Shown: positions 27,647-37,168 of the stretch, piece after piece
Layout of the letters: the number at the start of each line of letters is the position of its first letter
How positions within the stretch are numbered: the stretch's first letter is position 1
Notes under the pieces: model-generated
The model's database searches: none
What the model was told of the DNA's origin: nothing
Seen by the model: only the letters and a program-made list of their open reading frames with translations
Program-made: the position numbers and the translations under genes
Origin: Gammaproteobacteria bacterium
GTDB taxonomy: Bacteria > Pseudomonadota > Gammaproteobacteria > DSM-19610
Length of the DNA stretch: 46,597 nt
Reading direction: 5' to 3'
Assembly: GCA_011374975.1 (NCBI GenBank)
Contig: DRNU01000004.1
Coordinates: 1-46,597 of the forward strand

Positions 27647-29797
27647 ATGTCATCTCCCCCTGAATTACCGGCAGACGCGTGTACGCAGGATCTCACGGCG
27701 GCTGTCAATGGTCTGCTGGCAGAAGCGCGGGCTTGCCGGCAGCGCCGGATGCTGGTGATTTGCGGTGCACGCGAGGCGTCGCTTGTAATGGCCGCGAAGC
27801 TGCTGGAGGCCAGTGACCTGTCAGCGGTTCACTGGTTCAGTGACCGTGCACCACGCGGTGCCGCAGCGAGCCAGGGCCAGGCAGCATTCGGCCTGCTCGG
27901 TAGCGAACTCGATGCGCTGGTGTTCGATGCCTGGTCGGGGTTCGACCCGGATGCGTTCGGTGCACTGAGCGGCACGCTGCGCGGTGGCGGGTTACTGCTG
28001 TTGCTGTCGCCGGAGCTTGACCAGTGGCAGGATTACCCGGATCCGTTAAATGCACGTATCACGGTTGCACCCTGTACACCGGACCAGGTGAGCGGGAATT
28101 TCCTGTCACGCCTGGCGAGGGTGCTGGAAGCTGACCCTGGTGTGCTGCTGATCGTGAATAACCGTGTGCGCCGTTTACCGGCACCGGAGCCTGCTGTAGA
28201 GCCCGCGGCACAGGAAACCGTTGCAGCACCATATCGGACCTGCGACCAGCAACGGGCTGTCGAAGCTGTGTTGCACGTGGTCAACGGTCACCGGCGCCGG
28301 CCGGTGGTGTTGAGTTCGGATCGCGGGCGCGGCAAGTCGGCCGCGTTTGGTATCGCGGCGGCGCAGTTGATCGCAGCGGGGCGTGACAATATTCTGCTGA
28401 CCGGACCGCGCCGTGCATCGGTCGATGCGGTTATCGAGCATGCACGCGCGCTGGTGCCGGAGCGTATCGACGCCCTGCGTTTCGTTGCCCCTGACGAACT
28501 GGTACGCAACCCGCAGCCGGCCGACCTGCTACTGGTCGACGAGGCCGCTGCTATTCCTGCGCCACTGCTGGAAACCCTCCTGAAGCGTTATGCGCGCATT
28601 GCTTTTGCCACTACCGTACACGGCTATGAGGGGACCGGGCGCGGGTTCGCGCTGCGTTTCTCGCGCCTGCTGGATCAGCACAGCAACAGCTGGCAAACCA
28701 TCACGCTCGAAACACCGGTCCGCTGGGCAGCACACGACCCGCTGGAGCGACTGGTGTTCCGTATGCTGGCGCTGGATGCCTGTGCTGCGCCCGATGCTGT
28801 GCTGGCGGATGCCGACCCGGATGCAGCCCGCATCGAACGCCTCGATCGGGAAAACCTGGCACATGACGAGCAGACCCTGTCGGAACTGTTCGGACTGCTG
28901 GTGCAGGCACATTACCGCACCCGGCCCATGGACCTGCGTCATTTGCTGGATGGCCCGAACCTGTCGGTGTATGTGTTGCGTCTCAACGACCATGTCGCCG
29001 CCACGGCCCTGGTTGCCGATGAAGGTGGTTTTGATGAAGCGACCGCGCAGGCTGTCCGGGCGGGTCGATCACGTCCGCACGGTCACCTGTTGCCGGAAGC
29101 GCTGGCTGCACACCTTGGCCTGGTACAGGCACCGCAACTGCGTTGTGCGCGTATCATGCGCATCGCCGTACACCCGGCCGTGCAGCGCCGTGGGCTCGGG
29201 CAACGGCTGGTTGAGCACATCACGACGCAGGCACGCCAGGCGCAGCAGGATTATATCGGCAGCAGTTTCGGCGCCACGCCGGAACTACTGGATTTCTGGC
29301 ATGCGGCGGGCTGGTCGCCGGTCCGGCTCAGCGTTCAGCGCGGCGCCAGCAGCGGGACCCATTCTGTGATCATGTTGAAAGCCCTGGGTGAGGCGGGTGA
29401 GGCGCTGGCAGGGCAGGCCGGGGAGCGTTTCATCGCCCAGTTCCCGCACCAGCTATCGGACAGCCTGCGCGAGCTGGATGCGACACTGGTGAGCCGCCTG
29501 CTGCAGTATGCACAGGCGCCTGTTGCCGCACCTGACAGTGCCGACTGGCGCGACATCGAATCGGTTGCCCGCGAGCAGCGCCAGCCGGAAGGGGCTATCG
29601 GCGCGTTGTGGCGGCTGGCCTGCCATGCGCTGAGTGATGCCCGCGGCGAGCTTCTGCAAAGCGATGAACTCGAACTGCTGGTGATGCGCGTATTACAGAA
29701 GCACAGCTGGCAGGCCTGTGCGCGGCGACTCGATGTGCCCGGCCATGCGCAGGCGCTGACGATGCTGCGTGCGGCCGTGCTGAAGTTGCTGCGCTGA
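27647..29797 (+). CDS. tmcA: tRNA(Met) cytidine acetyltransferase TmcA
   Basis: About 716 residues. TmcA acetylates the wobble cytidine of elongator tRNA-Met using acetyl-CoA and ATP. The N-terminal DUF1726-like domain comes first, then an RNA-helicase-like ATPase with Walker A DRGRGKSAAFG (Lys about 230) and Walker B LLLVDEAAAIP. A GNAT acetyltransferase domain (IMRIAVHPAVQRRGLGQRL) and a C-terminal tRNA-binding tail follow. The ATG at 27647 gives the most family-like length; the frame extends to 27572 but the extra codons look unlike the family. It is 35 bp before hemH. Confidence 0.93.
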   Translation: MSSPPELPADACTQDLTAAVNGLLAEARACRQRRMLVICGAREASLVMAAKLLEASDLSAVHWFSDRAPRGAAASQGQAAFGLLGSELDALVFDAWSGFDPDAFGALSGTLRGGGLLLLLSPELDQWQDYPDPLNARITVAPCTPDQVSGNFLSRLARVLEADPGVLLIVNNRVRRLPAPEPAVEPAAQETVAAPYRTCDQQRAVEAVLHVVNGHRRRPVVLSSDRGRGKSAAFGIAAAQLIAAGRDNILLTGPRRASVDAVIEHARALVPERIDALRFVAPDELVRNPQPADLLLVDEAAAIPAPLLETLLKRYARIAFATTVHGYEGTGRGFALRFSRLLDQHSNSWQTITLETPVRWAAHDPLERLVFRMLALDACAAPDAVLADADPDAARIERLDRENLAHDEQTLSELFGLLVQAHYRTRPMDLRHLLDGPNLSVYVLRLNDHVAATALVADEGGFDEATAQAVRAGRSRPHGHLLPEALAAHLGLVQAPQLRCARIMRIAVHPAVQRRGLGQRLVEHITTQARQAQQDYIGSSFGATPELLDFWHAAGWSPVRLSVQRGASSGTHSVIMLKALGEAGEALAGQAGERFIAQFPHQLSDSLRELDATLVSRLLQYAQAPVAAPDSADWRDIESVAREQRQPEGAIGALWRLACHALSDARGELLQSDELELLVMRVLQKHSWQACARRLDVPGHAQALTMLRAAVLKLLR

Positions 29798-29832
29798 CCG
29801 CAGCCGGGGGCGGATTCGGGTATGATGCGCGC

Positions 29833-30927
29833 ATGAATAAACTGCAAGGCGAAGCTGATTTCCGGCACGATGCGGCACCCTGCACCGGAGTGCTGCTGGT
29901 GAACCTCGGCACCCCGGATGAACCGACCACCGCGTCAGTACGTGACTACCTGGCCGAGTTCCTGTGGGACCCGCGCGTGGTGGAAATGGCACGCCCGCTG
30001 TGGTGGCTGGCCCTGCACGGCATTATCCTGCGGCTGCGCCCGGCCAAAGTCGCACGTGCCTACCAGTCGATCTGGACCGATGAAGGTTCGCCACTGCTGT
30101 CTATTTCCAAACACCTGGCGGGGGCGCTGCAACAGCATTTCTCTCGTGCTGAAGGTGAACGCATCGAAGTCGAACTCGCCATGCGCTACGGCCGGCCGTC
30201 GATCGAACAGGCACTGAATGCGTTGCGCGCAAAGGGGATGCGCCGCCTGCTGGTGGTGCCGCTGTATCCCCAGTATTCCTCCACCACCACCGCCACGGTC
30301 TTCGATGAGGTTGCACGTGTGCTTGGCCAGTGGCGCCGGGTACCCGGCCTGCGTTTCATACAGAACTATCACGACCGGCCGGCCTACATCCGCGCGCTGG
30401 CCAACAGTATCCGTGAACACTGGCAGCAACAGGGGCAGGCCGGACGTTTGATGATGTCCTTCCACGGCATTCCCGAGCGCTATTGCCGGGCCGGTGATCC
30501 CTACTACTGTGAATGCATCAAAACCGCGCGCCTGCTGGCAGACGAACTTGACTTGAACGAAGACCAGTGGCAGTTGACCTTTCAGTCGCGCTTCGGGCGC
30601 GAACCCTGGTTGCAGCCCTATACCGACCACACGCTCAAGGAATGGGCGGCGCAGGGCATCAAGCGGGTCGATGTGGTGTGCCCCGGTTTCAGTGCCGACT
30701 GCCTGGAAACACTGGAGGAAATCAGCGAACAGAACCGTGACCTGTTCCTGGCCGCAGGTGGCGAAGCTTTTCATTACATTCCCGCGTTGAATGACCGCCC
30801 GGATCATGTTGCGGCGCTGGCGGAGTTGATCGAAAGCCAGCTGCAGGGCTGGACTGAAACAACCCCGCCCGGCGAAGAGCCGGCCGAGCGCCTGGCTCGG
30901 GCTCAGGCGCTCGGCGCCAGGCAGTAG
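29833..30927 (+). CDS. hemH: Ferrochelatase
   Basis: 364-residue last enzyme of protoheme synthesis, inserting Fe2+ into protoporphyrin IX at the membrane surface. The family start GVLLVNLGTPDEPT, the VPLYPQYSS loop, the catalytic histidine in SFHGIPERY (His211) and the CPGFSADCLETLEEI segment are all present. Heme demand fits the di-heme peroxidase in the window, though there is no direct genetic link. The ATG at 29833 lies 35 bp after tmcA. The DUF523 gene starts two bases after its stop. Confidence 0.95.
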   Translation: MNKLQGEADFRHDAAPCTGVLLVNLGTPDEPTTASVRDYLAEFLWDPRVVEMARPLWWLALHGIILRLRPAKVARAYQSIWTDEGSPLLSISKHLAGALQQHFSRAEGERIEVELAMRYGRPSIEQALNALRAKGMRRLLVVPLYPQYSSTTTATVFDEVARVLGQWRRVPGLRFIQNYHDRPAYIRALANSIREHWQQQGQAGRLMMSFHGIPERYCRAGDPYYCECIKTARLLADELDLNEDQWQLTFQSRFGREPWLQPYTDHTLKEWAAQGIKRVDVVCPGFSADCLETLEEISEQNRDLFLAAGGEAFHYIPALNDRPDHVAALAELIESQLQGWTETTPPGEEPAERLARAQALGARQ

Positions 30928-30929
30928 CC

Positions 30930-31454
30930 GTGGACCGTCCGCGTATCGCCATCAGCAGTTGCCTGCTTGGTGAGCCGGTACGCTACGACGGAGGCCATAA
31001 ACGCAATCCCCGTATTACCGATGAATTGTCGCAACAGTTTGACTGGCTGCCATTGTGCCCGGAGCTGGAAGCCGGGCTGGGCGTGCCGCGGCCGCCGGTG
31101 CGGCTGGTGGGTGACCGGCAACAGCCCAGGGCACTGGGCATCGATAACCCGGGGCTGGATGTCAGTGCGGCACTGACAGGTTGCGCGCAGCGCATGTTGC
31201 CCCGGTTGCACGACGTCAGCGGTTATATTTTCAAGAGCCGTTCACCCAGTTGCGGGCTGATCGATACTCCCCTGGTCGACAGCGACGGCCGTGACAGCGG
31301 TGTAACGGCGGGCCTCTATGCAGCGCTGGTCAGGGCCGCCATGCCGAAGCTGCCGCTGATCGACGAGCAGCAGCTTGAACAGGCCGACCGGCGCGAACAG
31401 TTCCTGCGCGAGGTTGAGGCATACCGGCAGTCACAGGCGGGGCGTGGGGGATGA
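30930..31454 (+). CDS. DUF523 protein, TudS-like [4Fe-4S] desulfidase candidate
   Basis: 174 residues of the DUF523 (YbbK) family. Three cysteines in conserved settings, Cys11 (SSCLLG), Cys43 (PLCPE) and Cys108 (SPSCG), match the three-Cys iron-sulfur cluster site described for the thiouracil desulfidase TudS, which removes sulfur from thiolated uracil or 4-thio-UMP. Whether this member has that activity is an inference. The start is GTG at 30930, two bases after the hemH stop. Its own stop overlaps the DUF3024 gene as ATGA. The neighbourhood with tRNA modification (tmcA) would fit salvage of thiolated nucleotides. Confidence 0.8.
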   Translation: MDRPRIAISSCLLGEPVRYDGGHKRNPRITDELSQQFDWLPLCPELEAGLGVPRPPVRLVGDRQQPRALGIDNPGLDVSAALTGCAQRMLPRLHDVSGYIFKSRSPSCGLIDTPLVDSDGRDSGVTAGLYAALVRAAMPKLPLIDEQQLEQADRREQFLREVEAYRQSQAGRGG

Positions 31455-31765
31455 GTGTTGAATCACTGGAATTCCAGCGCGCACGACGCCTGCTGGACAC
31501 CTTCTGTACACGCCGGAATACGGCAGGCAACACAGCAGCATTGAGCTGCCGGCAACAGGACAACAGCCTGTTACTGATTGCAACCGAAGCGCATTCCGCA
31601 ACCTTCCGTACCCTGGTAAAACTCGACTACCGGGATAACCACTGGTCAGTGTTCTGGCCGCGCGAAGACGGCAGCTGGCAGCCCTGGCCGCACCTGCCCG
31701 AGACAGACAGCGTGCAATTCATCCTCGATGAGCTGGAGCAGGCCCCACTCCACGTGCACTGGTAA
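31451..31765 (+). CDS. DUF3024 protein
   Basis: 104-residue small soluble protein matching the DUF3024 pattern: a CTRRN start region, LVKLDYRDNHWSVFWPREDGSWQPWPH in the middle (aromatic-rich strands) and a C-terminal helix ending DELEQAPLHVHW. No function is known for the family. It is translationally coupled to the DUF523 gene by an ATGA overlap, and its stop is three bases from the end of the convergent mltD gene. Confidence 0.7.
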   Translation: MSVESLEFQRARRLLDTFCTRRNTAGNTAALSCRQQDNSLLLIATEAHSATFRTLVKLDYRDNHWSVFWPREDGSWQPWPHLPETDSVQFILDELEQAPLHVHW

Positions 31766-31768
31766 AGA

Positions 31769-33376
31769 TCAGGTGCCGGCTTGCTGCGTTACGTCTACGT
31801 AGAGTTTCAGTTTCTGGCCCGGCTGCAGGTAGCGCCCCCGGGGCAGGGTGTTCCACTTGCGCAGGTCCGTGACCGAGACCTTGAAGCGGCTGGAGATGCG
31901 TGACAGGGAATCGCCCCGGCGCACTGTGTAGTGGATCGGGCGCACCTGTGCGCCGGGGTGGTAACTGTTGCGCGAGGGTTGTTTGGTCCAGACCACCAGC
32001 TTCTGGCCTACGCGCAGGGTGTCACCCGGCGCCATGCCATTCCAGGACGCCAGTTTGCGCACGCTGACCTTGTACTGCCGGGACAGGTCCCAGAAGGTGT
32101 CGCCATTGCCCACGATGTGGCGTGTCTTGTGGCCTTTGCGGGTACGGTTCTGCTTGCTGCTGAGGCGCTGTTGTGCGCTTAGCTGGTAGCTGTTCTGGCC
32201 CTGGCTGGCGACCGGCACCATGAGGTGTTTGCCGGCCCGGATGGAGGTGCCGCGCAGGTTGTTGGCGGCCTTCAGAGCATCCACCGTGGTGTGGTATTTG
32301 CCGGCAATATGACTCAGGGTCTGGCCGGTCTTCACCTTGTGGCGTACCCAGTGTATACGCTGCTGCGGGGGCAACTGGGCCAGTGCACGGCGGAAGTTGT
32401 CAGCTTTCTCGACGGGTACCAGCAAGCGGTGTGGCCCTTTCGGGGCTGTGGCCCACTGGTTGTAACCGGGGTTGAGGCGGTACAGGGCATCGAGTTCCAT
32501 GCCGGCCAGGTCGGCGGCAACCGCCAGGTCGATCTGGGCACCGGTATCGATGATTTCAAAGTAGGGCAGGTCGGGCAGCGTTTCCAGCGTAATCCCGTAG
32601 CTGTCAGGTGTGTTTACCATCTGCTTCAGGGCGATCAGTTTGGGAACGTAGGCGCGGGTTTCCTTCGGCAGTTTCAGGGTCCAGAAATCGGTCGCCTTGC
32701 CGCGCTTGCGGTTGCGCCGCTGCGCCTTGAGCACGGTGCCTTCACCCGAGTTGTAGGCGGCCAGCGCCAGCAACCAGTCGCCTTTAAAGCGTTTGTGCAG
32801 GTATTGCAGGTAGTCCAGTGCGGCGCGGGTGGAGTCCACCACGTCACGACGGCCGTCGTACCACCAGTCCTGCTTCAGGCCGAAACGTTTGCCGGTGGCA
32901 GGGATGAACTGCCACAGACCGGCCGCGCGGCCGTGCGAATAGGCGAACGGGTCGTAGGCGCTTTCCACGATCGGCAGCAGGGCGATTTCCGCGGGCATGC
33001 CACGCCGTTCCAGCTCCCGCTGGATATGCCAGGCGTAGCGGCGTGAACGCTCGGTGACGCGCTGCATGTATTTCGGGTGCTTCACATACCAGTTACGCTG
33101 CACGGCGATACGCGCGTTGTCCTGGTCAGGCAGGCTGAAGTTGTCGCGCATGCGCTGCCACAGGTCGGGCGCTTCCAGCGGCTGGTAGGGGGCGACATCC
33201 ACGCTGGTGGCCGGCTGTGCAGCGGCCAGCAGTGTCGGCGCTGCCTCCTGTGTTGCTGCAGCCGTGGCCGCAGCGGATTCGGATGCTTCGGTGACGCTGT
33301 CTTGCGGGCGTTGCGGACCGCCGGTGGAACAGGCGCCAAGGAGTAATGCGAGCAGAGGGAGAAATCGAGTAGCCAT
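31769..33376 (-). CDS. mltD: Membrane-bound lytic murein transglycosylase D with LysM repeats
   Basis: 535-residue outer-membrane lipoprotein (LLGAC, Cys16) that cleaves peptidoglycan glycan strands. The SLT catalytic domain (about 105-240) has the catalytic glutamate in PIVESAYDP (Glu138), then GLWQFIPATGKRFGL and ALAAYNSGEGTV. Three LysM glycan-binding repeats follow at roughly 347-393, 420-465 and 481-528; E. coli MltD has fewer. AAGGA precedes the ATG. It is divergent from the yafS-like methyltransferase gene across 149 bp, where gloB sits in E. coli. Confidence 0.94.
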   Translation of the reverse strand: MATRFLPLLALLLGACSTGGPQRPQDSVTEASESAAATAAATQEAAPTLLAAAQPATSVDVAPYQPLEAPDLWQRMRDNFSLPDQDNARIAVQRNWYVKHPKYMQRVTERSRRYAWHIQRELERRGMPAEIALLPIVESAYDPFAYSHGRAAGLWQFIPATGKRFGLKQDWWYDGRRDVVDSTRAALDYLQYLHKRFKGDWLLALAAYNSGEGTVLKAQRRNRKRGKATDFWTLKLPKETRAYVPKLIALKQMVNTPDSYGITLETLPDLPYFEIIDTGAQIDLAVAADLAGMELDALYRLNPGYNQWATAPKGPHRLLVPVEKADNFRRALAQLPPQQRIHWVRHKVKTGQTLSHIAGKYHTTVDALKAANNLRGTSIRAGKHLMVPVASQGQNSYQLSAQQRLSSKQNRTRKGHKTRHIVGNGDTFWDLSRQYKVSVRKLASWNGMAPGDTLRVGQKLVVWTKQPSRNSYHPGAQVRPIHYTVRRGDSLSRISSRFKVSVTDLRKWNTLPRGRYLQPGQKLKLYVDVTQQAGT

Positions 33377-33525
33377 AAAGTCCTTATCGGCCCTTTGAGC
33401 GAGGTTTTAAGCCCAAGTGAGTGAAGAATAGCGTTTTTTTGACATGGGCGAAGAATGCTGACAGGCTCGGCCGGCAGCGTCAAGCGCTGTAACCGGGGAT
33501 TCCGGATACGTTATTATCGAGGCTT

Positions 33526-34296
33526 ATGAAGACTCCAACTGCACCTGTCGGGGACCGGCGACAACTGCCCGAATTACGCGCCTGGTGCCGGCAGGCACTC
33601 GGCCAGCAACTCGCTGCCGCAGAGCAGACGGCACTGTGCGAGGTGCTGGGCGATGTTTTCGGGTACCACCTGGTGGTACTCGACCCGCCCTGTCAGCCGG
33701 TTGCGCTGGGCGCCAGCCGTATCCTGCACCAGGTGGTGCAGAGCGGCACCGGTCAGGGGCTGGAGAATGCGCCGGGCCTGTTGGGCAACGCCGAGCAGAT
33801 GCCCCTGCAGACCGACAGTATCGATGCTTTTGTGTTGTCGCATGTGCTGGAGATGGCCGGCGACGCCCACCAGGTGCTGCGCGAGATCGACCGCTGCCTG
33901 GTAGCCGAAGGCCATCTCATTGTGCTGGGTTTCAACCCGTACGGCTGGTGGGGGCTGCGCAAGCTGTTGCTGGGCAAGCGCGGTGGTGTGCCCTGGTCGC
34001 TGCGTTTTATCAGTATGCCGCGGCTCAAGGATTGGCTTTCACTGCTGGGGTTTGACACTATCCACACCCGGTATCTTTTTCCACACCCGCCGTGGCAGTA
34101 CGGCACCGGACCCGCGAAAGGAACTCTGTTGCAACGCCTGCACCGTGATCACTGGCCGTTATTGGCGGCCTCCTACCTGCTGGTGGCGCGCAAGCGCGTG
34201 GCCACCCTGACGCCGATCAAGCCGCGCTGGCGACCACAGCGTTCTGTCCTCACCGGGGTCGCCGAGACCCGCGGGAGCCTGCACCCGCATGGCTGA
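33526..34296 (+). CDS. Methyltransferase-fold protein, YafS type
   Basis: 256 residues. The fold is that of Class I methyltransferases ([25 protein letters not shown] and [21 protein letters not shown]), but the glycine-rich SAM motif I is degenerate near residue 55 ([16 protein letters not shown]). This is the YafS-type pattern, and position before rnhA and dnaQ agrees with YafS. Its substrate is unknown. The stop overlaps the rnhA start by eight bases, so it is coupled to rnhA. Confidence 0.8.
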   Translation: MKTPTAPVGDRRQLPELRAWCRQALGQQLAAAEQTALCEVLGDVFGYHLVVLDPPCQPVALGASRILHQVVQSGTGQGLENAPGLLGNAEQMPLQTDSIDAFVLSHVLEMAGDAHQVLREIDRCLVAEGHLIVLGFNPYGWWGLRKLLLGKRGGVPWSLRFISMPRLKDWLSLLGFDTIHTRYLFPHPPWQYGTGPAKGTLLQRLHRDHWPLLAASYLLVARKRVATLTPIKPRWRPQRSVLTGVAETRGSLHPHG

Positions 34297-34720
34297 AGTG
34301 GAAATCTTTACCGACGGCGCCTGCCGCGGCAACCCGGGACCGGGTGGCTGGGGCGCACTGCTGCGCTACGGCGACCACGAGCGTGAACTCTACGGCGGTG
34401 AGGCGCTGACCACCAACAACCGCATGGAACTCATGGCGGCCATCCAGGCGCTGGAAAGCCTCAAACGGCCCTGCAAGGTGAATGTCACCACAGACTCTGT
34501 TTACGTGCGCAACGGAATCACCCAGTGGCTGCCGAACTGGAAGCAGCGCGGCTGGAAGACTGCGGCGAAAAAACCGGTAAAGAACGCGGATCTCTGGAAG
34601 CGCCTGGACGCCGCCGCGCAAGCACACGATGTAGACTGGCACTGGGTGAAAGGGCACAGCGGCCACCCTGAAAATGAACGCGCCGACCAGCTTGCCAACC
34701 GCGGCATCGACGAACTCTGA
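34289..34720 (+). CDS. rnhA: Ribonuclease HI
   Basis: 143-residue endonuclease that cuts the RNA strand of RNA-DNA hybrids, removing primers and R-loops. The four active-site carboxylates are recognisable: [16 protein letters not shown] (Asp), [10 protein letters not shown] (Glu), TTDSVYV (Asp) and [11 protein letters not shown] (Asp), with the WVKGHSGH loop before the last. The start ATG overlaps the preceding gene. dnaQ follows after 15 bp, the widely conserved rnhA-dnaQ pair. Confidence 0.97.
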   Translation: MAEVEIFTDGACRGNPGPGGWGALLRYGDHERELYGGEALTTNNRMELMAAIQALESLKRPCKVNVTTDSVYVRNGITQWLPNWKQRGWKTAAKKPVKNADLWKRLDAAAQAHDVDWHWVKGHSGHPENERADQLANRGIDEL

Positions 34721-34735
34721 TACGGGACAGTACAC

Positions 34736-35461
34736 GTGCGAAGAATCATTCTGGATACTGAAACCACCGGCCTTGAGCACCAGCAGGGGCATCGCATTAT
34801 CGAAATCGGTTGTGTGGAAATGGAGGGGCGCCGGCTGACCGGCAATAATTTCCACCAGTACCTGCAACCGGATCGCGAAATCGACGCCGGGGCTATCGAG
34901 GTGCACGGGATCAGCAACGAGTTCCTCGCCGACAAGCCGCGCTTTGCCGATATTGCGGAAGATTTTATCGGCTATATCCGGGGCGCCGAGCTGGTCATTC
35001 ACAATGCGCCGTTCGATGTCGGCTTCATCAATAACGAGTTGCGCCTGTGCGAGACGGGGCAGCAGGTAAGCGATCTCTGCACGGTGCTGGATACCCTGGC
35101 CATGGCGCGCAAAATGCATCCGGGCCAGAAGAACAGCCTGGATGCACTGTGCAGGCGCTACAGCATCGATAACACCCACCGCGAACTGCACGGCGCGTTG
35201 CTGGACGCGGAAATCCTGGCCGATGTGTATCTCGCCATGACCGGTGGCCAGGTCGCGTTGTCACTCGGCAGTGCCGGCGAGGGCGACAGCAGGGCACACG
35301 AAGAACGCATCCGGCGCCTGCCGGAAGGGCGTTCGCCGCTGCGGGTTATACGTGCCGATGATAGTGAAAACAGCGCACACCAGGCGCGTCTGGATGCCAT
35401 TGCAAAGGCTGCTGGCGGCGGTTCGGTATGGGAACGCCTGGAAAACAGTTCTGCAGACTGA
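34736..35461 (+). CDS. dnaQ: DNA polymerase III epsilon subunit (3'-5' exonuclease)
   Basis: 241-residue proofreading subunit of the replicative polymerase. The Exo I motif (LDTETTGLE), Exo II (IHNAPFDVGFINNEL) and Exo III (HGALLDAEILADVYLAM, with the general-base His) are intact. The C-terminal region, which binds the alpha subunit, is about 60 residues long. The frame starts with GTG at 34736, with GGGACAG eight nt upstream. It converges on nhaD with 6 bp between the stops. Confidence 0.96.
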   Translation: MRRIILDTETTGLEHQQGHRIIEIGCVEMEGRRLTGNNFHQYLQPDREIDAGAIEVHGISNEFLADKPRFADIAEDFIGYIRGAELVIHNAPFDVGFINNELRLCETGQQVSDLCTVLDTLAMARKMHPGQKNSLDALCRRYSIDNTHRELHGALLDAEILADVYLAMTGGQVALSLGSAGEGDSRAHEERIRRLPEGRSPLRVIRADDSENSAHQARLDAIAKAAGGGSVWERLENSSAD

Positions 35462-35467
35462 TTGCCG

Positions 35468-36940
35468 TCAGGGGTTGACGATAACTTTGAAGGTGTCGGC
35501 ATTGAGCCACATGTGGGTCAGGATGCTGGCGGTATAACCCAGTGCAATGGCGGGAGTCCACTTGAGGTGGGTAAAGAACGTGTACCGGCCGCGCGCCTGT
35601 CCCATCAGCGCCACGCCCGCGGCGGAGCCGATCGACAGCATGCTGCCGCCTACCCCGGCAGTCAGCGTTACCAGCAGCCATTGCCCCAGCGGCATGTCCG
35701 GGCTCATGGACAATACCGCGAACATTACCGGGATATTGTCGACCACGGCGGACAACAGGCCGACCAGGATATTGGCGTTGGTGGCGCCCAGGTCGACGTA
35801 CATCAATTGTGAAATCGTGGTCAGGTAACCGATGAACCCCAGGCCGCCGACGCACAGTACCACGCCGTAGAAGAACAGCAGCGTATCCCACTCGGCACGC
35901 GCCAGGCGCCGGAAAATGTCGAAGGGACGGTCATCCTTGCCCAGTGGCACCACGTCGCCAACCACGTGCTGGATGCCGTTTTTTGCCGGCAGGTTGTGGG
36001 TCATTTTCAGGTAATAGCCAAAAAACTGCAGGTAACCGAGCCCCGTCATCATGCCCAGCATCGGTGGCAGGTGCAGGAAACTGTGAAAGCCGACTGCGGT
36101 TGCGATGGTGCAGGCAAACAGGAACAGAATAGTGATGGCGCCACGCCGCATTTTGACGGGTTCGCCATCGGCATACGGGGTTTCGCGCGGTATGGCAAAG
36201 TGCATCATCAGCGCCGGTATCAGGAAGTTGACTGCGGAAGGTATAAACAGCAGGAAGAAGGTCCGGAAGTCCACCAGCCCTTTTTGCCAGACCATCAATG
36301 TGGTGAGGTCGCCGAACGGGCTGAAGGCGCCGCCGGCATTTGCGGCTACCACGATATTGATGCAAGCCAGGCCAATGAAGCGAGTGCTGTCCTTGCCGAC
36401 CGCGAGCACCACGGCACACATCACCAGTGCCGTGGTCAGGTTGTCGATTACCGGCGACAGGAAGAACGACAGCCCGCCGGTGATCCAGAACAATGTCCGG
36501 TAGCTGCATCCCTTGCGCATCAGCCAGCTGCGCAGCGCTTCGAACACCTGTCGCTCTTCCATGGCGTTCACGTAGGTCATGGCGGCGAGCAGGAACAGGA
36601 ACAGTTCGGAAAATTCCAGCAGCGTTTCGCGGAATGCTGCTTCGGCGGCGTGGTTGAGGCCCTGTACATGGTATTGCCACGCGATCAGTGCCCAGATCAT
36701 GCCGGCCGCAAGTATCACCGGCTTGGATTTGCGCAGGGAGGTGAATTCTTCTGACATCACCAGCAGGTAGGCGAGGATGAACAGGGCGAGGGCCGTGTAA
36801 CCGGCGCTGTTGTGGGTCAGGTCGATCCAGGGTGTGCCGGTGGTTGGTGCAGAGGCCAATGCTGCCAGCGGCAACAGCACAAGGGCGACGAAAACAGTCA
36901 GCGGTGGTCGGAGCAGGGCGCTGAGCCTCAGGTGTTGCAT
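35468..36940 (-). CDS. nhaD: NhaD-type Na+/H+ antiporter
   Basis: 490-residue inner-membrane protein with a signal-like first hydrophobic segment and about 11-12 further helices. The family segments SPVIDNLTTALVM and NAGGAFSPFGDLTTLMVW are present, along with SAVVDNIPVMFAVLSM, typical of the NhaD branch of the IT superfamily. NhaD antiporters export Na+ (and Li+) in exchange for protons and are frequent in marine and haloalkaliphilic bacteria. It is transcribed toward dnaQ; a repeat-rich leader of about 230 bp lies upstream. Confidence 0.9.
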   Translation of the reverse strand: MQHLRLSALLRPPLTVFVALVLLPLAALASAPTTGTPWIDLTHNSAGYTALALFILAYLLVMSEEFTSLRKSKPVILAAGMIWALIAWQYHVQGLNHAAEAAFRETLLEFSELFLFLLAAMTYVNAMEERQVFEALRSWLMRKGCSYRTLFWITGGLSFFLSPVIDNLTTALVMCAVVLAVGKDSTRFIGLACINIVVAANAGGAFSPFGDLTTLMVWQKGLVDFRTFFLLFIPSAVNFLIPALMMHFAIPRETPYADGEPVKMRRGAITILFLFACTIATAVGFHSFLHLPPMLGMMTGLGYLQFFGYYLKMTHNLPAKNGIQHVVGDVVPLGKDDRPFDIFRRLARAEWDTLLFFYGVVLCVGGLGFIGYLTTISQLMYVDLGATNANILVGLLSAVVDNIPVMFAVLSMSPDMPLGQWLLVTLTAGVGGSMLSIGSAAGVALMGQARGRYTFFTHLKWTPAIALGYTASILTHMWLNADTFKVIVNP

Positions 36941-36970
36941 ATTGGTACCTTAGCCACGAAATCCTGAAAA

Positions 36971-37058
36971 ATCTGCCAAAAAGCAGGCAGATTGGGCTGA
37001 ACGGGGCGAAGCCCAACATCATACGGCGGCTGGCCGGGCTTCGCTGCACCCAGCCCAA
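36971..37058. repeat. Hairpin plus dispersed TTGGGCT...AGCCCAA inverted repeat
   Basis: ATCTGCC (36971-36977) pairs with GGCAGAT (36986-36992). Beside it is a larger inverted repeat: 36992-37014 and 37036-37058 are each 23 nt, with matching outer (TTGGGCTG) and inner (CGAAGCCC) 8-nt blocks and a divergent 7-nt middle. The wording GGGCTTCGCTGC...CAGCCCAACCT is a well-known dispersed intergenic repeat style in proteobacteria. It lies between nhaD and the PilZ gene, in a gap of about 230 bp with no gene. Confidence 0.65.
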
Positions 37059-37168
37059 CCTGCTGCTTCGCGATAACGGAGGGAGAGTATAGCGTATAGG
37101 TGCACGCCAGATCGCTATCGACGACAGGCGGCCGGGAGATTGGAGGAGTGCGGTGAACCGGTGGAGGG

